The notes below the pieces were generated by a model. It was given only the letters and a program-made list of their open reading frames with translations, did not search any database and had not been told where the DNA came from. Positions 7,861 to 16,024 of a stretch of DNA of 64,000 nt are shown here, one piece after another. Each line of letters starts with the position of its first letter. Position 1 is the stretch's first letter. Source of the stretch: Frigoribacterium sp. SL97 (lineage in GTDB: Bacteria; Actinomycetota; Actinomycetes; Actinomycetales; Microbacteriaceae); assembly GCF_026625765.1 (NCBI RefSeq), contig NZ_CP113062.1, positions 3,038,001 to 3,102,000 of the forward strand, written 5' to 3'. The translations under genes and the position numbers were made by a program.

Positions 7861-8427
7861 ATGGTCGACGCGCGCATCGTCCAGACCACGAAGGCACTGC
7901 ACGCCGCCGTCGTCGAGCTCGCCTCGACCCGGCCCGTGTCGAGCATCTCGGTCGCCGACGTCACCCGGGCCGCGGGCATCAACCGCGCCACGTTCTACAG
8001 CCACGCGACCTCGCCCGGCAGCCTGCTCACCGCGGTGCTCACCCCCGAGCTCGACGCGATCCGTGACGAGGACCACGCGCTGCGGCTCGACGGCCGGGCC
8101 GACGGCCCCGACGCGACGCGGCGTGCGATGGAGAAGGTCGTCGACCACGTCGTGCGGTACCGCGAGATCTACCGTCTCGCCCTGCCCGACCCGCTCGACG
8201 CGTCGATCCACCAGGCGCTGGCCCGCCACTTCGAGGAGTCGAGCGTGCAGCACCTCGCCGGCCTGCCCGCCGGCAGCCTCCCCGAGGGGCTCGCGGTGCA
8301 CATCGCCGCCGGCCACCTGGCACACGGGCTCGTGGGAGCCGTCGAGGCCTGGCTCGGCGGCAAGCGGACGAGCCGCCGCGCCCTGCTCGACACCATGAAC
8401 CTCATGCTGCCCACCTGGTGGGGTTGA
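7861..8427 (+). CDS. TetR/AcrR family transcriptional regulator
   Basis: 188 aa. Residues 1-55 form the DNA-binding domain: ALHAAVVELASTRPVSSISVADVTRAAG ends in the helix-turn-helix NRATFYSH, the TetR family hallmark. The remainder is a helical ligand-binding and dimerisation domain without a recognisable ligand signature. The ATG at 7861 follows GAGGAGGA at 5-8 nt, a strong ribosome-binding site; the frame open upstream to 7780 is not used. Its target is probably the divergent MFS pump, by position. Confidence 0.88.
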   Translation: MVDARIVQTTKALHAAVVELASTRPVSSISVADVTRAAGINRATFYSHATSPGSLLTAVLTPELDAIRDEDHALRLDGRADGPDATRRAMEKVVDHVVRYREIYRLALPDPLDASIHQALARHFEESSVQHLAGLPAGSLPEGLAVHIAAGHLAHGLVGAVEAWLGGKRTSRRALLDTMNLMLPTWWG

Positions 8428-8473
8428 CCCGCAGCGCTCCCCGTTCCGACGGCTCGGCGGGCCGCCCAGCCGC

Positions 8474-9028
8474 CTAGGAGGCGCGCAGCAGTCCCGGCCC
8501 CACGCGCAGCACCCCGTCGGTGAGCGGTTCGCATCGCACTCCCCCGCGGCCCCGGAGCGCGCGGAAGGCCCCCGCGCCGAACACCACGTCCATCCACGCG
8601 CACGGGTTCGCCGCCCGGTTCGCGCGGAACGACACCGGGCCGTCGCCCGTGTCGAGGTCGAACTCGCGACCCACGAGGGCGTCGACGTCGATGCCGCGCA
8701 CGACCACGTTGCGACGCGTCAGGGCGGCGTCGAGCACCGTGCCCTCAGGCAGACCGAGCTCGCGGGCCAGGTGCCCGAGCTGCTCGGCGGCGAAGAGGGT
8801 GACCGAGGCCCCGCGGTGCGCCGGGGCGTTGAAGTAGCGGTCGCCCACGATGCCGAGGTAGGCGCGCACGGTGACGGCGTCGTGCGACTCGGGGCCCGTG
8901 GTCGGGGCCGGGGCCGGGCCGTCGGCGGGGCGGCCGACGTAGCGGGACCGGGGCGAGGCGAGCAGCAGTTCGACCCTCACGGGAGAGGCGCCCGAGACGG
9001 GCAGCCGATCGTCCGGTCCTCGGGGCAC
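8474..9028 (-). CDS. MOSC domain protein
   Basis: 184 aa. The N-terminal half has LLLASPRSRYVGRP and YLGIVGDRYFN..HRG, the basic pattern of MOSC domains; Cys143 in ANPCAWMD is the conserved cysteine, and GGVRC near 163-166 is a second. MOSC domains, also found at the C-terminus of Moco sulfurases and in YiiM, transfer or bind sulfur at molybdenum cofactor; this stand-alone protein has an unassigned role. GTG at 9028 with TAAGCT 6 nt upstream. A GGAGGCGCG motif (8477) covers the last codons. Confidence 0.85.
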   Translation of the reverse strand: MPRGPDDRLPVSGASPVRVELLLASPRSRYVGRPADGPAPAPTTGPESHDAVTVRAYLGIVGDRYFNAPAHRGASVTLFAAEQLGHLARELGLPEGTVLDAALTRRNVVVRGIDVDALVGREFDLDTGDGPVSFRANRAANPCAWMDVVFGAGAFRALRGRGGVRCEPLTDGVLRVGPGLLRAS

Positions 9029-9034
9029 GGGCCG

Positions 9035-9040
9035 AGCTTA
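9035..9040 (-). promoter_or_regulatory. -10 hexamer for the MOSC gene (leaderless)
   Basis: TAAGCT lies 6 nt before the GTG at 9028. Confidence 0.5.
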
Positions 9041-9214
9041 GCCATCCGGCACCGCGGGACACCCCGTCAACGGTGAGACGCGCGAGGATGGGTCCTCGTG
9101 TCGTCCTCCGGTCCTCACAAATGTGGACTGGACCCCGCCACTCCTCAGGGCCAATGTGATGCCTGTGCAGAGTTGCACGACGGGCAACGACCCGGACACA
9201 GAGAAGAGACACCC

Positions 9215-9628
9215 ATGAACAATCCCTCGATCGGTCGGACCGGCGCGATGAAGATCCTGATCACGATGGTCACCGCCATCGCCCTCCTCTTCGCGGGAAC
9301 GGTGGCGTCACCGCAGGCCGCTCACGCCGACGTCGCGGGCAAGTACACCTGGGTCTGCATCGCGTCGAACGGCTCGAGCAACACGCTTCGCTCGGGTGCC
9401 GCCCTGAGCACCTGCAAGGGCTCGTACCTGAAGGGGTACATCAGCGGCAAGCAGGTCATCTCGATCGAAATGACGGGCAGCGGCAAGGTGGCGACGAACA
9501 ACTTCACCCCGGAATGCATCGTCGCGACCTTCGGTGGCGTCATGAAGATCATCTCGACCGGTGGGGTCGGACTCCTCGTGTCCGTCAACAACGCCGCGTC
9601 GAAGCAGAAGGGCGCCTGTCACGCGTGA
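9215..9628 (+). CDS. Small secreted four-cysteine protein, unknown family, copy 1
   Basis: 137 aa. Residues 12-38 are a signal peptide (MKILITMVTAIALLFAG, cleavage after AHA38). The mature part of about 99 residues has four cysteines (48, 67, 101, 135), enough for two disulfides. It is a paralogue of the next gene: both share D-x-AG-x-Y-xx-VC, GSS-x-TL, TC-(K/R)-GSYL and an AC-x-A C-terminus with nearly equal Cys spacing. The C-terminal half is Gly-rich and hydrophobic (FGGVMKIISTGGVGLLVSV). I do not recognise the family; a secreted antimicrobial or surface protein is possible but unproven. The ATG at 9215 is preceded by a weak GAAGAGA; the frame is open to 9098 but that extension is Cys/Pro-rich and lies before the signal peptide. 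Confidence 0.75.
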   Translation: MNNPSIGRTGAMKILITMVTAIALLFAGTVASPQAAHADVAGKYTWVCIASNGSSNTLRSGAALSTCKGSYLKGYISGKQVISIEMTGSGKVATNNFTPECIVATFGGVMKIISTGGVGLLVSVNNAASKQKGACHA

Positions 9629-9661
9629 TTCGCGGGCGGACCTGATCCACGCCTGAATCGG

Positions 9662-9700
9662 ACCGGCCGGACTCTCGAACGAGGGTCCGGCCGGTTCTGT
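9662..9700 (+). terminator. Terminator after copy 1 of the secreted protein genes
   Basis: ACCGGCCGGAC and GTCCGGCCGGT form a perfect 11-bp stem (9662-9672 and 9685-9695) followed by TTCTGT. It separates the two paralogous genes, so they are probably transcribed independently. Confidence 0.7.
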
Positions 9701-9864
9701 CCGTGCGTGTACACGCACACCCAAGTCGGCGGATCGATCAGGGTAGACTCGTCTGTCCGATTACGCTCACATGTCGACGAGACGGTACCAGCGGGGCACT
9801 CCGGATGCTTGCCTGTAATCGGCCTCGCAAAGCCGCGAGGTCGTGACGAAAGAGAGGCAGCATC

Positions 9865-10275
9865 ATGAACACCTCTGTGAACACCACGAAAAGGAAGACC
9901 TTCGCCAAGGTCGCGACGACGATGGCAGCCGCCGCCGCACTGGTGGTCGGCGGTTCGACTGCGGCCCAGGCCGACCCCGCGGGCCAGTACTACTACGTCT
10001 GCGTCCAACCCGACGGCTCGAGCCTGACCTTGCCGGCCGGCACGTCCCTGCAGACCTGCCGAGGATCGTACTTGCAGAAGTACCTCGACGGAAAGCTGAT
10101 CAGCTCGGCGAACCTGGCCGCACCGGGTCAGGTGGCCGACCCCAACGCCATCACGATCGACTGCGCGATCGGTCTGGCAGGCACGGCGATCGCCGTGTAC
10201 ACGACGGCCGGGGCCGTCGCCTACGTCGGTCTCGCGCTCGGCGGGCTCGGGACCTATCGCGCCTGCACCGCTTGA
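9865..10275 (+). CDS. Small secreted four-cysteine protein, unknown family, copy 2
   Basis: 136 aa with a signal peptide over residues 9-36 (AKVATTMAAAAALVVGG, cleavage after AQA36 or nearby). Mature cysteines are at 46, 65, 100 and 134, nearly the same spacing as copy 1 (48, 67, 101, 135), and the N-terminal 40 mature residues align well (AGQYYYVC, GSSLTL, TCRGSYL). The C-terminal part (AIGLAGTAIAVYTTAGAVAYVGLALGGLG) is far more hydrophobic and could insert in a membrane. Ribosome-binding site AGAGAGG lies 7 nt before the ATG. A TAGACT hexamer at 9744 is a possible -10 element with an untranslated leader of about 115 nt. Function unknown; tandem duplication with divergence is seen directly. 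Confidence 0.78.
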   Translation: MNTSVNTTKRKTFAKVATTMAAAAALVVGGSTAAQADPAGQYYYVCVQPDGSSLTLPAGTSLQTCRGSYLQKYLDGKLISSANLAAPGQVADPNAITIDCAIGLAGTAIAVYTTAGAVAYVGLALGGLGTYRACTA

Positions 10276-10291
10276 CGGCTGGAACGTCAAG

Positions 10292-10325
10292 AGCCGGTCA
10301 CCCCTGATGGGGTGACCGGCTCCGT
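10292..10325. terminator. Bidirectional terminator hairpin
   Basis: AGCCGGTCACCCC (10292-10304) and GGGGTGACCGGCT (10309-10321) form a perfect 13-bp stem with loop TGAT. It lies between the convergent secreted-protein gene and the sugar-binding protein gene and can serve the former; a T-run is lacking. Confidence 0.65.
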
Positions 10326-10371
10326 TCGTCCGTCGGCCGACGCGAAGACACCGTCGACGGTAGAGGGCGGG

Positions 10372-11469
10372 TTACTTGGTGAGCGGCTCGAGCGTCGTGT
10401 CGTTGGCGTACGCCTCGGCGGCGTTGTCCTTGGTCACGATCTGCGGGGGCAGCAGGTAGGCCGGGACGACCTTGCTGCCGTTGTCGTACGACTTGTCGTC
10501 GTTCGTCTCGGCCTTGTCGCCCTTGCTGAGCGAGCTGACCATCGCGACGGCCTGCTTCACGAGGTTGCGGGTGTCCTTGTTGATGGTGGAGTACTGCTCG
10601 CCGGCCATGATCGACTTGACCGACTCGACCTCGGAGTCCTGACCGGTGACGACCGGGATGTCCTTGCCGGCCTGCTTCACCGAGGTGATGATGGCGCGGG
10701 CCAGGGTGTCGTTCGGGCTGAGGACGCCGTCGAGCTCGGTGGAGCCGTAGGTGCTGGTGAGCAGCGAGTCCATGCGGCGCTGGGCGTTCTCGGGCTTCCA
10801 GCCGTCGGTCGCCGTCTGCTTGATGTCGGTCTGACCCGAGGCGACGACGAGGGTGCCGTCGTCGATCTTGGGCTGCAGGACGCTCATCGCACCGTCGAAG
10901 AAGACCTTCGAGTTGGCGTCGTCGGACGAGCCGGAGAACAGCTCGATGTTGTAGGGCCCCTCGGCCTTCTTGGCGGCCATGCCGTCGAGCAGGGCCTGGC
11001 CCTGGAGCTCGCCGACCTTGAAGTTGTCGTACGCCACGTAGTAGTCGACGTCGTCGGTGTTGAGGATGAGACGGTCGTAGGCGATGACCACGGCGCCGGC
11101 GTCGTGGGCCGCCTTGACCTGCGTCCCGAGCTGACCGCCGTCGGCGGCACCGATGACGATGACCTTGGCGCCCTTGGTGACCATCGACTGGACGATCTCC
11201 TGCTGGTTCGCCACAGGGGCGGACGCGGCAGCGTACTGGACGTCGGGTTTGAATCCGGCGTCGGTGATGTCCTGGGTGAAGAGGTCGCCGGCGAGGACCC
11301 AGTTCTCGCTGGTCTTGGCGGGCAGGGCCACGCCGACGAGGGAGCCGGACTCGAAACCGGTCGCCGCGTCTCCCGAACCCGCGTCGGTGCGGGTCGAGTT
11401 CGAGCAGCCGCTCAGGATCAGCGTCGTTGCTGCGGCGACCGCGAGGGTCGTCAGCGCGAGTTTGCGCAT
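10372..11469 (-). CDS. ChvE-like monosaccharide ABC transporter binding lipoprotein
   Basis: 365 aa. Residues 1-21 are a lipoprotein signal ending in LILSGC, with lipidated Cys22. The body is a type I periplasmic-binding fold; ENWVLAGDLF, VIVIGAADGGQL, VVIAYDRLIL and LSPNDTLARAII match the ChvE family, which captures glucose, galactose, arabinose or xylose. It is the last gene of the operon, 110 bp after the permease, an arrangement that allows separate mRNA processing of the binding protein. The exact sugar cannot be read from sequence. Confidence 0.88.
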   Translation of the reverse strand: MRKLALTTLAVAAATTLILSGCSNSTRTDAGSGDAATGFESGSLVGVALPAKTSENWVLAGDLFTQDITDAGFKPDVQYAAASAPVANQQEIVQSMVTKGAKVIVIGAADGGQLGTQVKAAHDAGAVVIAYDRLILNTDDVDYYVAYDNFKVGELQGQALLDGMAAKKAEGPYNIELFSGSSDDANSKVFFDGAMSVLQPKIDDGTLVVASGQTDIKQTATDGWKPENAQRRMDSLLTSTYGSTELDGVLSPNDTLARAIITSVKQAGKDIPVVTGQDSEVESVKSIMAGEQYSTINKDTRNLVKQAVAMVSSLSKGDKAETNDDKSYDNGSKVVPAYLLPPQIVTKDNAAEAYANDTTLEPLTK

Positions 11470-11579
11470 GCTGTGTCTACTTTCTCGTTGTGAGGGGTGG
11501 TGCCGTGTGGTCGCCCGCGGTGCGGACTCCCGGTGGAGGCGCGCCCGGCCGTCGATGGACGGGCGCGCGGGTGGTGGGT

Positions 11580-12947
11580 CTAGTTGGGCGTGGTGGCCTT
11601 GGGTCGCTGCACGTCCGAGATGTCGCCGTTCGGGGTGAGGGCGGGCTCGGTCGTCTCGGCGTCGCGGCCGACACCGCTCTGGGTGCCCGAGGGCAGGTCG
11701 GAGGCGGCGATGCCGTTTTTGTCGCGACGCAGGCCCCGGGTGAGGAAACCGGTGATCGAGGGCCGACCCTGGCTCTTGTTGTAGACGTCGACGGCGACGG
11801 CGATGAGCAGGACGAGGCCCTTGATCATCTGGACCTTGTCGGACTCGACCCCGAGCAGCTGCAGCCCATTGTTGAGGACGGCGATGACGAATCCACCGAC
11901 GATCGATCCGGTCACCGTTCCGATGCCGCCGGCGACCGCCGCACCACCGATGAATACGGAGGCGATGGCATCGAGCTCCCAGCTCACCCCGTCCTGGGGG
12001 CCGGAGGCACCGGCCCGAGCGACGTAGATCATGCCTGCCAGCGCGGCCAGCACGGACATGTTCATCATGACGAAGAAGTTGATGCGCTTCGCCTTGACGC
12101 CCGAGAGCTCGGCGGCGTGCGAGTTGCCACCCACCGCGTAGATGTGCCGACCGAAGATCGTGTTCTGCGTGACGAAACCGTAGACCAGGACGAGTACGCC
12201 GAGGATGATGCCCGACACGGGGAACGAGGTGCCGACGCGTCCGCCACCGAAGAGCGTCGCGGCGTAGGCGATGATCCCCACGAGCACGACCAGCTTTACG
12301 AGACTGACCCAGAGAGGGGCCCGTTCGGAACCCATCTTCTGCTGGATGCGGCGCAGGCGGAACTCGTTGTAGACCACGGCGACGATGATCACCAGGCCGA
12401 GCAGCAGGGTCGCGTTGTTGTAGCCGGTGTTCGGACCGAACTCGGGCAGGTAGCCCGCGCCGATGACCGTGAAGGCCTCGGGCACCGGCAGGGTCGTGGC
12501 GTCGCCGACGAACTGGTTAGCACCACGGAACAAGAGCATGCCAGCGAGGGTCACGATGAACGCGGGGACACCCACGTACGCGACCCAGAAGCCGTGCCAG
12601 GCCCCGATGGCGGCCCCGACCACGAGGCCGAAGACGATGGCGAGCGGCCATGGGAAGTTCCAGTTGCTCATGGCGGTGGCGACCATGATGCCGACGAAGG
12701 CGGCGACCGAACCGACCGAGAGGTCGATGTGCCCGGCGACGATCACCATCACCATGCCGATGGCGAGGATCAGGATGTACGAGTACTGGCTCACGAGGGC
12801 GATCAGGTTCGGCGGGTCGAGCGTCAGGCCACCGGTCAACACTTGGAAGAACACGATCGCCACGACGAGCGTCGCGATCATGCCGAACTGGCGCGCGTTC
12901 GACGTGTTGCCGCCGAACACCTTCTTCAGGTCTTTGATGCCACTCAT
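11580..12947 (-). CDS. Monosaccharide ABC transporter permease, GguB/MmsB-like
   Basis: 455 aa, about 10-12 membrane helices, with an unusually long C-terminal extension of about 50 polar residues (EPALTPNGDISDVQRPKATT). Hydrophobic runs such as YILILAIGMVMVIVAGHIDLSVGSV and the following GAWHGFWVAYVGVPAFIVTLAGM are typical of the RbsC/XylH branch. The start ATG overlaps the stop of the ATPase gene by 4 nt (ATGA), indicating translational coupling. It forms the membrane pore of the ChvE-like system. Confidence 0.9.
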   Translation of the reverse strand: MSGIKDLKKVFGGNTSNARQFGMIATLVVAIVFFQVLTGGLTLDPPNLIALVSQYSYILILAIGMVMVIVAGHIDLSVGSVAAFVGIMVATAMSNWNFPWPLAIVFGLVVGAAIGAWHGFWVAYVGVPAFIVTLAGMLLFRGANQFVGDATTLPVPEAFTVIGAGYLPEFGPNTGYNNATLLLGLVIIVAVVYNEFRLRRIQQKMGSERAPLWVSLVKLVVLVGIIAYAATLFGGGRVGTSFPVSGIILGVLVLVYGFVTQNTIFGRHIYAVGGNSHAAELSGVKAKRINFFVMMNMSVLAALAGMIYVARAGASGPQDGVSWELDAIASVFIGGAAVAGGIGTVTGSIVGGFVIAVLNNGLQLLGVESDKVQMIKGLVLLIAVAVDVYNKSQGRPSITGFLTRGLRRDKNGIAASDLPSGTQSGVGRDAETTEPALTPNGDISDVQRPKATTPN

Positions 12948-14494
12948 GCGGCTTGCTCCTTCTTCTTCGAGGTCATGGTTCGCATGAGCGTCTCGGCGTC
13001 GGCCTCGGAGGCCTCGATCTCGTTCGTGACGGAACCCTCGAAGATCGTGTAGATGCGATCGGAGAGCCCCAGCAGCTCGGGCAGTTCGGACGAGATGACG
13101 ATCACGCCTTTGCCCTGGGCCGCGAGCTGGTTGATGATGTTGTAGATCTCGAACTTGGCGCCCACGTCGATGCCTCGCGTGGGCTCGTCGAGGATGAGCA
13201 GGTCGGGGTCGGTGAACATCCACTTCGCCAGGACGACCTTCTGCTGGTTGCCGCCGGAGAGCTTGGCGACCCCCTCGTCGACCGTGGGGGTCTTGACGCG
13301 CAGGCTCTTGCGGTAGTCCTCGGCGATCGAGTGCTCTTCGTAGGTGTTGACCACGGAGGCCTTCGAGATCTTGGTCAGCTTGGCCGCGACCGTCGAGCGC
13401 TTGATGTCGTCGAGCAGGTTGAGCCCCAGCACCTTCCGGTCTTCGGAGACGTAGGCCAGGCCGTTGTCGATCGCGTCCGAGACGTTCTTGATCTCGATCT
13501 TCCGGCCGTCCTTGACGATCTCGCCCGAGACGAACTGACCGTACGAGCGACCGAAGATGCTCATCGCGAGTTCGGTGCGACCGGCGCCCATCAGGCCGGC
13601 CAGGCCGACGATCTCGCCCTTGCGCACGGTGATGGACGAGCCCTTGCAGACGAAGCGTTCGGCCGTCTGCGGGTGGCGCACCCACCAGTCCTTGACCTCG
13701 AAGAAGACCTCTCCGATCTTCGGGGTGCGGTCGGGGAATCGGCTGGCCAGGTTGCGGCCGACCATGCCGCGGATGATGCGGTCCTCGTTGACGCCGTCCT
13801 CTTTCACGTCGAGCGTCTCGATGGTCTTGCCGTCACGGATGATCGTGATGGAGTCGGCGATGGCCTCGATCTCGTTGAGCTTGTGGCTGATCATGATCGA
13901 CGAGATGCCGCGACCCTTGAGGCCGCGGATGAGGTCGAGCAGGTGCTGCGAGTCGGCCTCGTTGAGGGCCGCGGTCGGCTCGTCGAGGATCAGCAGCTTG
14001 ACGTTCTTGTTCAGCGCCTTGGCGATCTCGACGAGCTGCTGCTTGCCGACGCCGAGGTTCTTGATGGCGGTGTCGGGGTCGTCCTTGAGGCCGACGCGGG
14101 CGAGCAGGTCGATGGCCTTCGTCTTCGCCGCGCGCCAGTCGATGGCCCCGAAGCGGGTCGGCTCGTTGCCGAGGAAGATGTTCTCGGTGATCGAGAGCTC
14201 GGGGATCAGCGCCAGCTCCTGGTGGATGATGACGATGCCCTGCGACTCGCTCGAGCGGATGTCGCGGAACCGCATCTCGGCACCCTGGTAGACGATGTCG
14301 CCCGTGTAGGTGCCGAACGGGTAGACACCCGAGAGGACCTTCATCAGCGTCGACTTGCCGGCGCCGTTCTCGCCGCAGATCGCGTGCACCTCACCGGCGC
14401 GGACCTGCATCGACACGTCGTCGAGCGCCTTGACGCCCGGGAACTCCTTCGTGATGGAGCGCATCTCGAGGATGACGGGAGAGTCAACGCCCAT
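12944..14494 (-). CDS. Monosaccharide ABC transporter ATP-binding protein, GguA/MmsA-like (two NBDs)
   Basis: 516 aa, two fused nucleotide-binding domains. The first has GENGAGKST near residue 38, a degenerate signature GVGKQQLVEIAK and Walker B LLILDEPTAAL; the second lacks a classical P-loop (GLAGLMGAGRTE) but keeps LSGGNQQKVVLAKW and LLILDEPTRGID. This asymmetry is normal for sugar ATPases of the RbsA/XylG/MmsA group. The ATG at 14494 is preferred to the GTG at 14503 because GGGGG lies 8 nt before it. It is the first gene of the three-gene transporter operon, behind a LacI operator. Confidence 0.9.
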   Translation of the reverse strand: MGVDSPVILEMRSITKEFPGVKALDDVSMQVRAGEVHAICGENGAGKSTLMKVLSGVYPFGTYTGDIVYQGAEMRFRDIRSSESQGIVIIHQELALIPELSITENIFLGNEPTRFGAIDWRAAKTKAIDLLARVGLKDDPDTAIKNLGVGKQQLVEIAKALNKNVKLLILDEPTAALNEADSQHLLDLIRGLKGRGISSIMISHKLNEIEAIADSITIIRDGKTIETLDVKEDGVNEDRIIRGMVGRNLASRFPDRTPKIGEVFFEVKDWWVRHPQTAERFVCKGSSITVRKGEIVGLAGLMGAGRTELAMSIFGRSYGQFVSGEIVKDGRKIEIKNVSDAIDNGLAYVSEDRKVLGLNLLDDIKRSTVAAKLTKISKASVVNTYEEHSIAEDYRKSLRVKTPTVDEGVAKLSGGNQQKVVLAKWMFTDPDLLILDEPTRGIDVGAKFEIYNIINQLAAQGKGVIVISSELPELLGLSDRIYTIFEGSVTNEIEASEADAETLMRTMTSKKKEQAA

Positions 14495-14826
14495 GCGGGG
14501 CACCCCCGGGGATGTGGCTGCTCGCGAGCTGTTCGCTCTGCGTCACGGCACTGGGCACGTCGTCCTCGACCTTCGACCTCGTCGTCGTCCGCCGGTGATG
14601 TGCACCGACGGGCATCCTGTGATTCGTCGCCGCCGTGCCGGGCCGTCCGTCGAGCCTGGCGAAGGGGCCGGACCCGCCGAATGTGACCGTTCACACTGCG
14701 ACTGGAGCAAAGCTAATCCCGAGAGGGGGTGCTGTCAAATGCCGATGCCGATCCGTTATCGAACGCGGGCCGACCGACGCGCGCCGCGCCTCCTGACGGC
14801 TCGTCCCGCCGTGCCGTGACGGGCCG
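14495..14826. other. 332-bp promoter region of the ChvE-like operon
   Basis: It lies between the operon start and the stop of the LacI gene, which is transcribed in the same direction. It contains the operator at 14682-14695 and, just upstream in the transport direction, an A/T-rich stretch (CTGTCAAATGCC and CTAATCC) likely to hold the promoter. No gene is visible. Confidence 0.6.
14682..14695. promoter_or_regulatory. LacI-family operator upstream of the sugar transporter operon
   Basis: TGTGACCGTTCACA is an imperfect palindrome with TGTGA and TCACA arms around a central CG, the typical LacI/GalR operator form. It differs by one base from the site in front of the lacI-like gene itself (15876). 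It lies about 190 bp upstream of the ATPase start. Confidence 0.7.
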
Positions 14827-15846
14827 TCAGAGGAACCAGGGGCGCGAGGTCGACCCGCGCACCACCAGTTCCGGAGGGATCAAGGTGCGATCGACGACCG
14901 TGCCGCCCTCGAGCTCGGCCACGACGAGTTCGACGGCGCGTCGGCCGATCAGGGCGAAGTCCTGACGCACGGTCGTGAGCGGCGGCCACAGGTGCGGTGC
15001 GGTCGGCGAGTCGTCGAAGCCGACGACGCTGACCTCGCGGGGCACGTCGACGTCGGCCTCGCGGAAGGCGTGCAGCAGCCCCACGGCCATCAGGTCGTTG
15101 GCCGAGAACACGGCGGTGAAGTCGCGGCGACGCAGCAGCTCCTGCCCGGCCGTGTAGCCGAAGTCGGCCGTCAGGTCGCCGAGGATGGGCGGCTCGATCG
15201 ACAACTCGGCCTCGCCCATCTCGAAGAGGAAGCCCTGCATCCGCTCGTCGGCCTCGATCCAGTCCTGGGGTCCGGCGACGTGCACGATGTGCCGGTGACC
15301 GAGGTCGATCAGGTGCCGGGTGGCGAGGCGCGCCCCTTCGAACTGGTCGACCGAGAGGCTGTGCGCCCGGGCCCGCTGCGTCGAGTCGAGCGCGACGATG
15401 GGGACGTCGAGGTCGAGCTCGTCGATGACGTCGAAGAACTTGCGTTGCGGGGCGATGACGATGATCGCCTCGACCGCCTGGTTGGTGAGCAGCTGCAGGC
15501 TCGCCCGGACGTCGTCCGACACCGTCGTCGTGCTCGCGATGCTCAGCCGGTAGCCGGCCGTCCGGGCCGCGACCTCGATGGCGTTGACGATCGTCTGCGG
15601 ACCGAAGTGGACGTTCTGCAGGGTGAGCACGCCGATGGCCTTCGACCGGCTGGTGACCAGCGCCCGCGCGGCCTGGTTCGGTCGGTAGCCGATCTCGTCG
15701 ATGACGTCGAGCACCTTCTGCCGCGTGCTCGGCCGGATGCTGGGACTGTCGTTGAGCACACGCGAGACGGTCTGGTACGAGACACCTGCGAGAGCGGCCA
15801 CGTCGCGGATGTTGGGAGCACGCACCTTGTCGATGTCAGGCTTCAC
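14827..15846 (-). CDS. LacI family transcriptional repressor
   Basis: 339 aa. The N-terminal helix-turn-helix and hinge are complete (IRDVAALAGVSYQTVSRVLND, then RPSTRQKVLDVIDEIGYRPNQAARAL). Residues from about 65 on form the periplasmic-binding-like effector domain. Start GTG at 15846 follows GGAG at 5 nt; the frame is open to 15888 but that extension would run through the operator. Matching TGTGACCGTNCACA sites in front of this gene and in front of the downstream transporter operon suggest it represses both, with a monosaccharide as inducer. Confidence 0.9.
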   Translation of the reverse strand: MKPDIDKVRAPNIRDVAALAGVSYQTVSRVLNDSPSIRPSTRQKVLDVIDEIGYRPNQAARALVTSRSKAIGVLTLQNVHFGPQTIVNAIEVAARTAGYRLSIASTTTVSDDVRASLQLLTNQAVEAIIVIAPQRKFFDVIDELDLDVPIVALDSTQRARAHSLSVDQFEGARLATRHLIDLGHRHIVHVAGPQDWIEADERMQGFLFEMGEAELSIEPPILGDLTADFGYTAGQELLRRRDFTAVFSANDLMAVGLLHAFREADVDVPREVSVVGFDDSPTAPHLWPPLTTVRQDFALIGRRAVELVVAELEGGTVVDRTLIPPELVVRGSTSRPWFL

Positions 15847-15875
15847 CGTCGCTCCGTCGCTCTGTGACCGGGCGA

Positions 15876-15889
15876 TGTGACCGTACACA
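15876..15889. promoter_or_regulatory. LacI-family operator upstream of the lacI-like gene
   Basis: TGTGACCGTACACA, 13 of 14 bases identical to the site at 14682. Its position 30 bp before the GTG start suggests autoregulation. Confidence 0.7.
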
Positions 15890-16024
15890 TCGTCGTCCGG
15901 AGACCATTATGCATTCCCCGGAGGTCGCCGACGTCCCGGACGGGGGTCACCGCCCCGTCGCGACGCCCGGCGCCGGCACCGGCATCGGCGGAGCGGCAGC
16001 ACCATCGGCGGGCAGGAGGCGCGG

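Noticed and set aside
9098..9214. Longer start for the first secreted protein
   Set aside because: The extra 39 residues would place a Cys/Pro-rich segment in front of a clear signal peptide.
12953..14686. 577-codon open frame on the plus strand
   Set aside because: Antisense to the sugar ATPase gene, whose P-loop, signature and Walker B motifs are clear.
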